Source: Pseudisothecium myosuroides
Taxonomy: Eukaryota > Streptophyta > Bryopsida > Hypnales > Lembophyllaceae
DNA length: 64,000 nucleotides
Assembly: GCA_951799445.1 (NCBI GenBank)
Contig: OX637289.1
Coordinates: 22,196,245 to 22,260,244, forward strand
Direction of reading: 5' to 3'
The notes beneath the pieces are model-generated. The model did no database searches and was not told the origin of the DNA. It saw nothing but the letters and a program-made list of their open reading frames with translations. The position numbers were made by a program, and so were the translations under genes. Positions 12,041 to 22,842 of the stretch are shown piece by piece (position 1 is the first letter of the stretch; every line of letters begins with the position of its first letter).

Positions 12041-12304
12041 CATTAGATGTTTTGGGAGGTCTCTGGGGGGCCGTTTCGGGGGCGTTCCCTAATCTAGCCT
12101 GATTTTGTGAACAACGGTACGCTGTCAGAAAATATTTATTAATTTTTTTTTCCAAATATCATTTTGAGATAAAAAATTAATTTATTTTTTCCAAAAATGA
12201 CGTGGCAGTCGTTGTGCCACATCGGCTAACTGCTGCAGCGCGTTCCCACAGCGTTCTCACAGGGGAACTCGCAGCTCTCTAAGACCCCCGAATCCCATCT
12301 AATG
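12041..12304 (+). mobile_element. CATTAGATG-type MITE, copy 1
   Basis: Starts CATTAGATG and ends CATCTAATG. Inside, GC-rich flanks surround an oligo-A/T core, followed by GACGTGGCAGTCG...TGCCACATC, a second internal inverted repeat with an ACGTGGC core. Length 264 bp, against 267 and 263 for the copies at 46526 and 49770. Confidence 0.75.
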
Positions 12305-12842
12305 CTTCAACACACTTGGATGTACTTCATTTGTTTCATATACTTCCAACAATGAAATGTTGAAGACTATCCATTAATCCTAGGATAAGCTACTTTGACT
12401 CTTGCAAAAAACCAACACCCATTTACATCTAAAGTAGTTTTATCCTATCCTTTCCGCCCCTCTATTTGTATAAATATGGATTTCATGAAGTGCTTTATAT
12501 TATAGCCTCAAATCATCCAGTAGGATGTCTCCAACTTTACACATGGCGCAACATTGTTGCAAAGTAATAAAATACTCTGTTAGGGTTTTTTAGTGACTAG
12601 TTTTGGGTCTTTTTTAAAATGAATTAAATATGCACCTACAAGAATATCTTGAGGTTTGGCTTTGAAAATTCATAAAATATACAAATGTTCTCCAAAAAAT
12701 ATAATTTTAGTTTTTGAAAATTTATGATTTTTATTTATCCACAAGCCAAAAAAATAACCCCTAAATATAATTTGAACTCCATCTAATAGACACATTGGGC
12801 TATGTGAACAATTTTAGGTATTTCTACCTTACATCAACTTTA

Positions 12843-13229
12843 AGGTAGTAATATCCAAATGTAACAAGATTCATCTATTGACACCTAAAATAAGTCCTAA
12901 AGTAATGCATACGTGAACCCAATGCTGATAGGTAAGTTTACATAAATGTGTGGGGGCGGGCTTTGCATTGACCAATAAAACGAGCGTGATACAAGCTTAT
13001 GGTCTATTGCTTTTGGGTGTTTTTGTGTCCACTTTTGTGTTAGTCTACGGTCCACGATAGATGCATCTATGCACTTGCTTCCACAAATTTGTATTATATT
13101 TATACAAGCTCGAACAAATACAAAACCAATTTTATTGATTTTCTAAACTATTTCCTAAGAAGCATACATCACTTTATTATGTAGTTACCCTCAAAATTTG
13201 CAAATTGTCACATTTAGGTGCTTCTACCT
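12843..13229. mobile_element. TA-flanked MITE with AGGTAG ends
   Basis: The left end TA-AGGTAGTAATATCC and the right end GGTGCTTCTACCT-TA are imperfect inverted repeats flanked by TA. It belongs to the same group as 32391-32662, 34920-35106 and 40690-40959. A further right-end-like string (AGGTATTTCTACCTTA) lies just before it at 12816-12831. TA flanks point to a Tc1/mariner (Stowaway-like) origin. Confidence 0.6.
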
Positions 13230-13344
13230 TAAACCAGTTGACTAGCTGCAGAGGCCCCTAGCGTGAGTTTTTTGTCTGACATCTCCCCTCCAGGGCTTTT
13301 TTTCATTTTTTATGAAGTGCCAAAGTGGCAAATATAAAATGTTA

Positions 13345-13745
13345 CTAGTGTGCCTTGTGCCGTTGCCACAATCAAAAAATAATTTTTTAATTTTTTAATT
13401 CAATATAAGACCTTTGAAATTCAATAACTTTCACACTGTAGGTCTAAACGGCACGAAGCAAAGCCCGTGCACCCCTCCTTGCCGAGGGCTTTCTGATGGT
13501 ACCAAAAACATGACCAATTGACACACAATTTGAAAGATACATAATTTAGCATAATTTAGTAATTTTTAAGAACCAAAAATAACTCAAAAATCTATAACTT
13601 TCTGATTGCGGGTCCAAACGCCACAAAACAAAGCCCCTACACCCCTCCTTATCGAGGGTTTTCTGATGGTACCAAGCACGCCACCGGAAGACGCACGGTC
13701 CAGGAGATCCCAATGTAACAAACGAACAAAACAAAACAAGCAAAA
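13345..13745 (-). mobile_element. Helitron 3'-end family, copy 2
   Basis: On the minus strand it ends TTGTG-GCAACGG-CACAA, six bases, CTAG, T. Against copy 3 (CTGTG/CACAG) the stem shows a paired change, which supports a real hairpin. A module of about 95 bp (AATAACTTTC...CTTTCTGATGGTACCA) is present twice, near 13410-13503 and 13590-13675, so this copy is internally duplicated. Confidence 0.65.
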
Positions 13746-14279
13746 CAAACAGCTTATCATAGTAGTGCTCCAAATTTTAGCATTCATCCACATATTGGAT
13801 AGAAAATAACACATTAGTACAAATCATATGTCTGTAATATTGTTCTCATCCACCAAATCTGGCAATTTCATTCAAGATTTTTTTTTTAAATTGATGTTTT
13901 TTTTTTAAAAAAACTTCACGATTTTTTTGCCATTTTATAACCGAAATTAATTTTTTCTGGTGCAATCTGGCACTAGAAAGCCCCAAACCCCCCACCTTGC
14001 TCCAGTCCAGTCACCCGGGCGGGGATGCCACGTTTGCGGCTCGCAGCCATCGATGAACAATAGGACAAATGGACGAAAGGCCGCGAGGGCCCCCCGCGCA
14101 GCGAAGTGCCAAGGGGGATAGCGTTATCTCCATTCTGAGGCCGCCGGAGCTTCGACTGGAGCCCCGCGCTCATAAGCATTCCTCTGCCTCGCCCCTGCAG
14201 CTCCCGTCGCACCAACAACAACTCCTTCTGCCAATTCATCTCCTTCGCATCGGAGCCTGCAGCAGCTGCGACGCTCGCC
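13746..14279. promoter_or_regulatory. Upstream region of GAPA
   Basis: Composition changes from AT-rich (13860-13960) to GC-rich (from about 14000) before the GAPA start, as expected for a promoter and 5' leader. I see no TATA box I would defend. The GC-rich leader may explain the open frames on both strands here. Confidence 0.4.
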
Positions 14280-16446
14280 ATGGCTGCCACCGCGTTCGCC
14301 GCGACTTCTAGCGCCACCTCTCTCAAGGTATGCCTCGCTCCCCGTGCCTGCATTCCCGCTGTTTCCATGAATGCTAGTCGCATTTTGCTAGGCGAGGCTG
14401 GCTATGGCCAGGCCCATCGAACGTGGGTCCGCGGTTCTGAGAATGTGGCGAATGGACCGTATCTCGAAAGTCCTGCTGCGCAGCGCTGGGAATTGACTGA
14501 AAATACTCCATATACGATCCATTTCCTTCATTCTTACGTACTGATGGGCGTTCAGGTGCCCTTGGTCCTGGTAAAATCACGACGGTTGGTGAATCTGGGC
14601 ATTGTGGTCGAGTAGGGATGCAATTCCGCGCATTTGGGGACCGGAATCAGGTCTGGGCGTGTCGTGAGGCTTCCGGTTAGAATGAGATGTCAAAATCTGT
14701 CCATGCATTTGCCATTCTAGTAGATTGCAAGCCCTCTGGAAATTACGGGGTACCTATGTGGAGCATTCTAGTACCGGGGATTGATGCTTCACTGCAATTG
14801 AGAGTGATTCGAGTAAGAATGCGGATGTTCTTTCCAATTGGTGTCTCAATTGGCCTCGAGATTAGTTTGTTCCACTGTGCTAGCCAATTGCACCATTATC
14901 TTACTCTTCTTGGATTCGTTTCTTCCAGGTTGCAGGCTCGAATGGGTTCTCGGAATTCTCTGGGATGAAGAGCACGAACGCGGTCACATTCGGCAAGCGC
15001 TCCGATGACCTCGCCATGATCGTGGCTGCCCAGTCCGCTGTGGTGCGTTGTGTTTTCCTCCAAACGCTGCAGGCTTAGATGTACCATTGATTCTGTGTTT
15101 GTGTCGTGCATTGTGATTGAGTTTATCTCTCCCCGAGCAAGTAGTCAGATTCATGAAGGAGTCGCTGGAAGTATCTTGACAGTGGATTCGGCCTTGATTA
15201 CCAGGCTGCCAGCTCCGGAGCCTCGAGAGCCGTGACGGAGGCCAAGATCAGGGTGGCCATCAACGGATTCGGGCGTATCGGACGCAACTTCATCCGCTGC
15301 TGGCATGGCAGGAAGGACTCGCCCCTGGAAGTCGTGGTGATCAACGACACCGGAGGCGTGAAGCAGGCTTCTCACTTGCTGAAATACGACTCCATGCTGG
15401 GCACCTTCAATGCCGACGTCAAGGTCGCTGGCAACGATGGCATCAGCGTGGACGGCAAGGTCATCAAGGTGGTGTCCGACAGGAACCCACTCAACCTGCC
15501 ATGGGGGTACTTGTCTCTCCCATCATCTTTCTTGCCATCATGTACGTAGTGAACTAATGTATATAGCCCGGCATATAGAGTCGTATTGGCGGGCATGAAG
15601 GTCCTTGAACGCATTTGGATGTGACGTGTATGCTGTTTGTCGAGGAACTGTACTACGGTACATTTGCTTTAATATGTACATTGGTTGCATTGCAGGGAGA
15701 TGAAGATTGACCTCGTGATCGAGGGAACGGGAGTGTTCGTGGACGAGGCGGGTGCGGGCAAGCATTTGCAAGCCGGAGCCAAGAAGGTGCTGATCACCGC
15801 TCCCGGCAAGGGCGCCATTCCGACGTACGTGGTGGGCGTGAACGAGCAGGACTACTCGCACGGGGACAAGATCATCAGCAACGCGTCGTGCACCACCAAC
15901 TGCCTGGCGCCATTCGTGAAGGTACTGGATGAGAAGTTCGGGATCATCAAGGGCACCATGACCACCACGCACTCGTACACCGGCGACCAGCGTCTGCTGG
16001 ACGCGTCCCACCGCGACCTGCGGCGAGCCCGTGCCGCGGCACTGAACATCGTGCCGACTTCGACTGGAGCGGCGAAGGCGGTGGCGCTGGTGCTTCCTCG
16101 TCTGAAGGGCAAGATCAACGGCATTGCGCTTCGCGTGCCTACGCCGAACGTGTCTGTGGTTGATTTGGTGGTGCAGGTGGAGAAGAAGACTTTCGCTGAG
16201 GAGGTGAACCAGGCTTTCCGTGATGCGTGCGAGACGCCTCAATTGAAGGGCATCTTGGCCGTGTGCGACGAGCCCCTGGTTTCAGTGGACTTCCGGTGCA
16301 CGGACGTGTCCTCGACTGTGGACTCTTCGTTGACGATGGTGATGGGAGATGACTACGTGAAGGTGGTGGCGTGGTATGACAACGAGTGGGGCTACACGCA
16401 GAGGGTGGTTGACTTGGCCAACTTGGTCGCCGAGAAGTGGAAGTAG
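14280..16446 (+). CDS. GAPA: Chloroplast NADP-dependent GAPDH subunit A precursor
   Basis: Four exons: 14280-14327, 14929-15042, 15205-15506 and 15696-16446, all with GT-AG introns, give about 404 residues. The enzyme reduces 1,3-bisphosphoglycerate to glyceraldehyde-3-phosphate in the Calvin cycle in the stroma. Exons 1-2 encode a Ser/Ala-rich transit peptide (MAATAFAAT..., then [19 protein letters not shown]). The mature part starts near [16 protein letters not shown], the nucleotide-binding fold. NDTGG and DASHRDLRR carry the Thr and Ser tied to NADP use in the chloroplast form. The active-site cysteine lies in [10 protein letters not shown]. The protein stops at VAEKWK with no C-terminal extension, so it is A type and not the redox-regulated B type. 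All reading frames join cleanly; I see no defect. Confidence 0.96.
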
Positions 16447-18280
16447 AGTGCACCTGGCGGTTGTTGCCGTGATTGAAGTGGTTATCAGTCAGGGTGCTTT
16501 GTAAGTTATGTAATGTTTGATGATGATGGTGCCGGAGAATTTCATGTTGGAAGTTGGCAGCGTAAATAGCTCAGCCGTTCCTGCAGTTTTGATGATTCTG
16601 CGTCGTCAATTTGTAACCATTTGTCGAATTAGCTTGAAGCAATACAATGCTGGAACCCCGTTTCCCCTGTAAATTGGCTGTGCTCTTCGTCCGTCCTTGT
16701 CATTCGACGTAGGAAGTGCTCATGCGTCTGCACTTGGTACTGGCTGCGGTGTGTCGTCTTGTCTTGATTTGGCCACTCTCTTGTCTAATCACGTTAGCTG
16801 TGGATCGTTAGCGATGATATGACCTAGATCTCGGAGGTGGGATGACTTTGTAAACTTGTTGCCTAAGATCTCTGCCGCGGGTTTGCCTCTTTGTGCCATT
16901 GTTAGAGCGATGAGTTAGGTGTGCATTTTAGCAGGATGAGAGCGGATATGGCATTTCTTGAGATTTCATGCGGCAATTGGCTAGATGACGCTGGGAGGTA
17001 TAGAAGGTTACAAGTCATTACAGTGGTGGTCAAGATTGGCTGGTAGTGTGAATTCACCTCTTTTTCTACTAGGAGAGCCAACGATCAAGTAAAATCCACT
17101 AATACTCGTCCCAGGGCAAGATTTGAGCAAATTTTTCGATTTTGGCCTCTCTTCTGCTTCCTGCTCTTTTTCTGGGCCTGTTATGATTGAGCCATTTAAA
17201 GTTGAGGACCTTGGGAAACTTTGAAAACCTAAATCAAATTCTAGTCCTATCTAATGTGAGAACGTTCACGAGTGGAGTTTTTGGTTCATTGGAGGGCTCA
17301 CACTGAATCTTACAATACATTCTTAACTGAACTGGACTTGACACATTATCATCGACTCTTCAGGCTTCTTCAAAGCACTAATTGACCAGCATTGCATCAT
17401 ATCAGGTCATGGTAATCACCGGAGCTATAGATGGAAAACCAGCATTCGCACTTAGCAACGGAGAATACAACACAGTTAAGTATTCAAAGCTTGTTCACTG
17501 TTTTGACCTGCGGAGTATTCCGGATTGCATTAACATCTCACAAATACTGTTGATTAATTGCACCACTGAACAAAATGAAAGTGAAATCCGAATTAAAATT
17601 GTTCACGAGCTAGACTACTGCCTGTCGACGAGAAGTGTAACCCTCTATGAGCATAGAACAAGGTGAAACTGCTCTTCTAACAAATCAATTCATGTACTAC
17701 TGTAGTTGTTGTTGGTTAATTTCTGAAGGACGTTTGTTACGTTTGGTATGCACGTTCCCTTCTAAACGAGCATCCAACGCGTGTCAACTTAATAGTTAAA
17801 ATACTCCAGCTCCGAATCCCCACCGAAGTTTCATCCCCCAGTCATCCGACCTTGCCAAGCAAGCCAACTGAAGGCAGGCAGGCAGTACAACTCTTTCACA
17901 TTCATCCCGTAACACAAATGGATGAAATCTTGAGTTCCACGTTTTCTGCAATACATGCAGTCAGTGTAGAGGGAGATATAACGAAGACCCAATTTCGCAA
18001 TGCTCAAGCATCGGTTCCTACCTCGCAAATTCGGCCAGAAATCCCTAGAGAATCGCTGGGTTTTAGAATCCACTGGAGAATTGCTGAGTCTTAGAACCCA
18101 CTGGAGAATTGCTGCGACTGGAATTAGTCCGAGCTCCACATTCTGCTCAGTCAGTCTTTGTAGCGAGCTCTGACTGTCGAGAAATGAGCTGTGATTGCTT
18201 TGTTCCATTGGGTTTGCTTCTTTTCCAAGTTGTAAGCAAGAGAGTACTTGAGATCTGCAGCTGAGCATCCAGGAGTTGCC
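16447..18280. other. Intergenic region between GAPA and P450 A
   Basis: The first 250 bp probably contain the GAPA 3' UTR (ATAAATAGC- and AATACAATG-like strings, no clear single poly-A signal). An open frame at 17382-17666 has no recognisable domain. The last part, from about 17850, is GC-balanced and probably holds the P450 A promoter and leader. Confidence 0.45.
18048..18114 (+). repeat. 28-bp tandem repeat in P450 A upstream region
   Basis: GAGAATYGCTG...CCACTG is present as two full 28-bp units and a partial third (18048-18075, 18076-18103, 18104-18114), about 170 bp before the start codon. It is absent from the matching position of P450s B and C. Confidence 0.85.
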
Positions 18281-20362
18281 ATGGGGATGATGTCTGTGGA
18301 AGTGAGGAACGCGCTCGCGGCGGCGGTGGCGAGCGTGATTGTGTATCACGTGGTGAAGTTCTTGAGGGACGCGGTCTGGGAGCCACTGAGATTGCGTCGC
18401 ATCATGGCGAAGCAGGGCGTGAGCGGACCGCCGTTTCGGTTCCTCCTCGGCCATATGATGGATATGGTGAAGTTCTCGGAGTCATTTCCTGATAGTCTTC
18501 CTATGGATGACTTCGCCAATTTGTCGCCGACTGTCACGCCGCAGTATGCTTTGTACTTCCCGAAATACGGTACTTTTCGATAACTCGAGGTTAAGATGTG
18601 CTCTGTTTCTTGGAATTTGATCTTTCTTGCAGCTATGTCGCAGGTTGTGATGACTTGTGATGACTTTGCACAGGCAAAATGTTTGTGTACTGGTGGGGAA
18701 CGATGACGCGCTTGGTCGTTCGAGACCCTGAGGTTTTGAGAGAATTGATCATCAACAATCACGAGTCCTTGACGAGGTCTGAACTTGATAATAAGATCGT
18801 CTCGCAAGTCATAGGGAAAGGGTTGCTCACTTTGATGGGACAGAAGTGGACTACCGAGAGACGCACACTCGCTCCCTTCTTTCATCAAGACGCGCTCAAG
18901 GTATGCTACAAGTCAAATTAGTTGGGGTGATGTTCACGGTTTTTGAAAGAACTGGAATGCAATTGTAGAGTGTGCATTGACAGTGCACATTGAAATTGTG
19001 TACACATTGGAATATAAGTTACATTTGTACTTGGCTATGGCGTGCAGGCCATGGTGGAGGCTATGGTTAATGGAGTTGCAGCGGAGCTGCAGAAGTGGGA
19101 GCAGACGGTATCCGATGGAGGCGGTGAAGCGGAAATCGACGTGGTGCCATCTCTTCACAAGATTTCTGGAAGAATCATCTCTCGGACGGCGTTTGGTGAC
19201 GATTTCGAAAAAGGGGAGCAGATCTTCAAGTTCCAGACACTGCTTGCGGAGGAGCTCCTAAAATTCTTCCGCACCGCAGCGTATTGGCTCGTTCCAGGAT
19301 CTAGGTATTTCTATCATCCAGGCCATGATCTGATGCAATAAAATTGCAGGCAATACATTAAGTGGCACTGACATGAATTCGGTGACGTGATTTGTGCAGG
19401 AATATTCCTACAAAGAGGAACAGGTTGATGAACCTGTACAGTTCCAAAGTGGATGATCTGCTCCATGGCGCCATTGATGGCCGGCGGGCAGCTGTTCAAA
19501 AGGGGGAAATTAGCTCCTATGGCGATGACCTTCTAGGGCGTATGCTCACGGCAGCATCGGAGGGATGGAGTGAAAACACGCAAGATTTCAACCTTGCGTC
19601 AGTGTTCAACAACTGCAAGCTCTTCTACTTTGCAGGCCAAGAGACGGTTGCGAATGCAATCAACTTCGCATTGCTAATGCTGGCGTTCCATCCCGAATGG
19701 CAAGATCGTGCGCGCGAAGAGGTGTTGGAGGTCTTCGAAGATCAACAGAATTGTTCTGCCAGTGCGGTGTCTTGCCTTAAAGTGGTATGCTCATTCTCTG
19801 CCCACTCTATGTCAATGTCATAGGAATTTGAGCTCCGAATGTGATTAGGGTAAAACAAGGGGTTCAAGAACTTGGACAGTTGATCGAAATGGTTTATGGC
19901 GTTAACTAACGTTTCGACATGGGTTTTGGCGTGCAGGTGGGAATGGTATTTAACGAAACATTGCGACTCTTTCCTCCTGCCGCTGCCCTCACTAGAGTGG
20001 CAACAAAGGATTTGCAGTTGAAAGATCTGTTTGTTCCGAAGGGTATGACAATCGAATTTGCTCTAGCAGCAATTCACCAAGACAGAGACTACTGGGGAGA
20101 CGATGTTGGAGAGTTCAATCCCGACAGATTTGCCAACGGTGTGTCGGAAGCATGTACTCATCGGCAAGCATTTATCCCTTTCGGCCTGGGGCCAAAGTTT
20201 TGCATTGGGAACAATTTCGCAGTAATGGAAGCGAAGATTGTGTTGGCCATGGTGCTTCGACGATTTCAACTCCTGCCGTCTCCCAAATACAAGCACCATC
20301 CCACCGTTATGATGGTGCAGATGCCGAAATTCGGTTTGCCCATCATTCTCAAAGCTTTGTAG
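18281..20362 (+). CDS. Cytochrome P450, CYP72-clan-like (paralogue A)
   Basis: Five exons (18281-18569, 18674-18900, 19048-19304, 19400-19784, 19937-20362) encode about 527 residues, normal for a plant microsomal P450. The N-terminus has a hydrophobic anchor (ALAAAVASVIVYHVVKF) and a GPPFR hinge. Helix C has WTTER; helix I has AGQET (about 336-340); helix K has ETLR (393-396). FNPDRF (about 446) and heme loop FGLGPKFCIG (Cys about 475) follow. The heme loop has Lys where most P450s have Arg. Helix I and the AMVEAMV...WEQ region resemble the CYP72 clan, whose members oxidise hormones, terpenoids and fatty acids; the substrate here is unknown. All junctions are GT-AG and in frame. It is transcribed away from B and lacks the intron similarity that B and C share, so it is the oldest branch. 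Confidence 0.93.
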
Positions 20363-20805
20363 ATCTCCATGTGTAGCCTTAGTCAATATTACGAATGACA
20401 TCACATGAAGCTTGTAGGAGGCAGTGCAATTTGAGCGTGCTTCGATGATCAAGTGGAGTTCAGATGTGAGAAATTTGCTCTAAAATTACCTTGTCGTACT
20501 TTAAGTCGAGATAGCTGAAGCTGTTCATACCCCTGCTCTAATTTTGTGAGGATTGTCATCCAACATTTTCCAATATCGCCTCAAGGCAGTCGTGAATCTG
20601 TCCGAGATTTCAAATTGTTTGTAGGCAGACATGGTTGGGTGCTTTCAGTTACGCTATCTTAATCTTCTTTATATTCTCTACGTCTGCAAAATGCAATAAA
20701 TCTATATTAATTTTTATGTTTACCTGTATATTTTGTCCTCTTGCCTATTTTCTTGCAATTGAATTGTGTTCATAACATTCAGTAGCCTGCGTTGATGTTG
20801 CCTTG

Positions 20806-20914
20806 GCTCTACAGTGATGGTGTGCCTCTACATCCTCCACCTGTCTAATTCATCAGTAGCTATTGATGAAGCAATGTTGGGGTGTGGAATATACCACACC
20901 ATCATTGTAGAGCT
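20806..20914. repeat. Short inverted repeat (MITE remnant)
   Basis: GCTCTACAGTGATGGTGTG and CACACCATCATTGTAGAGC face each other about 110 bp apart, and the right half also contains a GTGTGG...CCACAC palindrome. It is related to the palindrome at 393-416. Confidence 0.6.
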
Positions 20915-22129
20915 ACTACATATTATGTTCTCTGTTTCCATATTGATCTATCAAATAGTCTTTTTCGAGTCTCCTAGAAGTCTTCTAAGAAGTGATTATC
21001 CAAACTTCCTTTTTTTGTAGGTTGAGCATGTGGTGTCTAAAAACGTGATAGGTCAGCAATTATCTTTTGTCTGAAACACACTCACCTTGAAATCCCTAAT
21101 CAGACTACCATAGCCGGAGGTCACCTTCGGCACATTGTTGCCCAATAATTAATGAAAATCAAAATGGTTGGTCCGGCGGTTCATTTTTTTATTATTAAAT
21201 CATTTGACAATTATTAAATAGATTTTAAAATTTTTGACAACCCTTCAAATAATTTTAAAAGTTGGATGAAGTTTCCTTCATTGCATAGAAGAATTTTGTT
21301 TGCAATGAGTGTTGTGTAAGTGATTCTTTTGCAAAAATTTGTTTTGAGGAGATGGCAAAACAAAAGATGTTGAGTGACATGTGTACATCCATTACATAAG
21401 AAGAAAGGGAGTATAGAGTAACAATTTTGAGCAAGTAAGAGACAACTAACATAAACAAGAGCTAGCAACAAAAAGAAGCAAAAGTAAGCAACAAGATAAA
21501 TGAGCAGGCCTAAGTTAGTGGTCCAACAATGGATGACCTTTAAGCCACCACTACGTAGTTCCAACCCTAAAGCCACATGAGGTGCTTCACTGACAGTCAA
21601 GTACCCAATCCCAAGGGCATACTTCCTACCCAAGCACATCCTTGCCTCTAGCATTTCAAGTATTAGCCTTGAATCCAAAATAGCAAGTGACTAAAAACTA
21701 ATAGTTTCATGAAAGTGGAAGCTACATATACACTTTTTATTTTCGCACAGTGATTGATTGTTGGTCCCACATTTTTTGTCTAGTTTTGAATCCTCCATTT
21801 TCACACTCCACCCAATTAGTTTGATTTCCAAAGTCACCGGTAAACAATGAATTCACCAAGTGAACGATTCTCCACAAGTATTGGTTGCACAATACATCAC
21901 CAAAAGATTTTATTAAGCTACAAGGTTTCATTGAGAAGATGTTTGGATGTCATTATGATTTAGCACTAACAAATGAAAAAATGTGTGGATGAGAATGTGA
22001 CTGCAAACTGCTAGGAAGAGCACTTGAATGGTGTGTTTCAATTCTTGAAAACAAAAGAATACCCATACAAGTGAATTCCTGCCGTGTTTTTTCTTTCCTA
22101 GAATCCATATGGCTTAAGTTAGATTGTTT

Positions 22130-22366
22130 ATTTTGTTTTGTTTGTTACATTAAGATCTCCGGAACCATGCATCCTTCAGTTGCATTCTTGGTATAGTTGG
22201 AAAGCCCTTTGCAAGGAGGGATGCATGGACTTTAATTTGTGGCATTTGGACTTTAATTTATGGCAAAAAAAACTTTGAATTTTGAATTTTTTTATGAATA
22301 AAAAAATCAGAAAATTACATTTACATTTATTTTGTCATACTGTGGCAATGGCACAGGCCTCACTAG
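22130..22366 (+). mobile_element. Helitron 3'-end family, copy 3
   Basis: On the plus strand it runs from a TTTTGTTTTGTTTG tract to CTGTG-GCAATGG-CACAG (22340-22356), then GCCTCA, CTAG and T. Orientation is opposite to copies 1 and 2. It lies about 480 bp beyond the stop codon of P450 B. Confidence 0.65.
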
Positions 22367-22842
22367 TGTTTTTCAAGGTTACTGATCATTCAAAGGAAGA
22401 GCAGGAAAGAAAGGGGAAACTGAAAGTCAGGAAACAATTATGATCTATCCCAGTCTCAGACTCTACTAAAGCTGCTCAATCTACACGGAAGTCTGAATAA
22501 TTCTTGATCTCTGACTGCTAATATACACAATTCCGAATGCCTCAGCAAAAGCTGGAAGCACCCAATCAGGCATATCTTCAAACATTTCGACACTGCAGAT
22601 CGAGAACTTACCTCCACTAGTGAGAAATGCCAATGTTAGAGGACGGTAGTAAAGCATGAGCATCTACATCGTTCCAGGTCTGAGGCGGATTATAACCGCA
22701 AAAGCAGAAAGATACGACGAGATTCTGGAGCGAGTTTCTCATTTTCAGGCTCCACATGACCCATCGGAGCACACTTAAATGCACTTCTACAAACTTCGTG
22801 AAATAAAATTCGCATTCCAAACGGGTAGAAGAGGAAATCCAG

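Larger units (their letters stand above)
20363..22842. other. Intergenic region between P450 A and P450 B 3' ends
   Basis: The two genes converge here. The stretch holds a small inverted repeat at 20806-20914 and a Helitron end at 22130-22366. A 154-codon minus-strand frame at 21214-21678 lacks an ATG at its start and any known domain. A minus-strand frame at 22481-22663 reads somewhat protein-like (EMFEDMPDWVLPAFAEAFG) but I do not recognise it; it could be a remnant exon. Confidence 0.45.

Noticed and set aside
21214..21678. 154-codon minus-strand frame with hydrophobic centre
   Set aside because: Begins at TTG, no recognised domain, flanked by AT-rich repeat DNA. Left unannotated.
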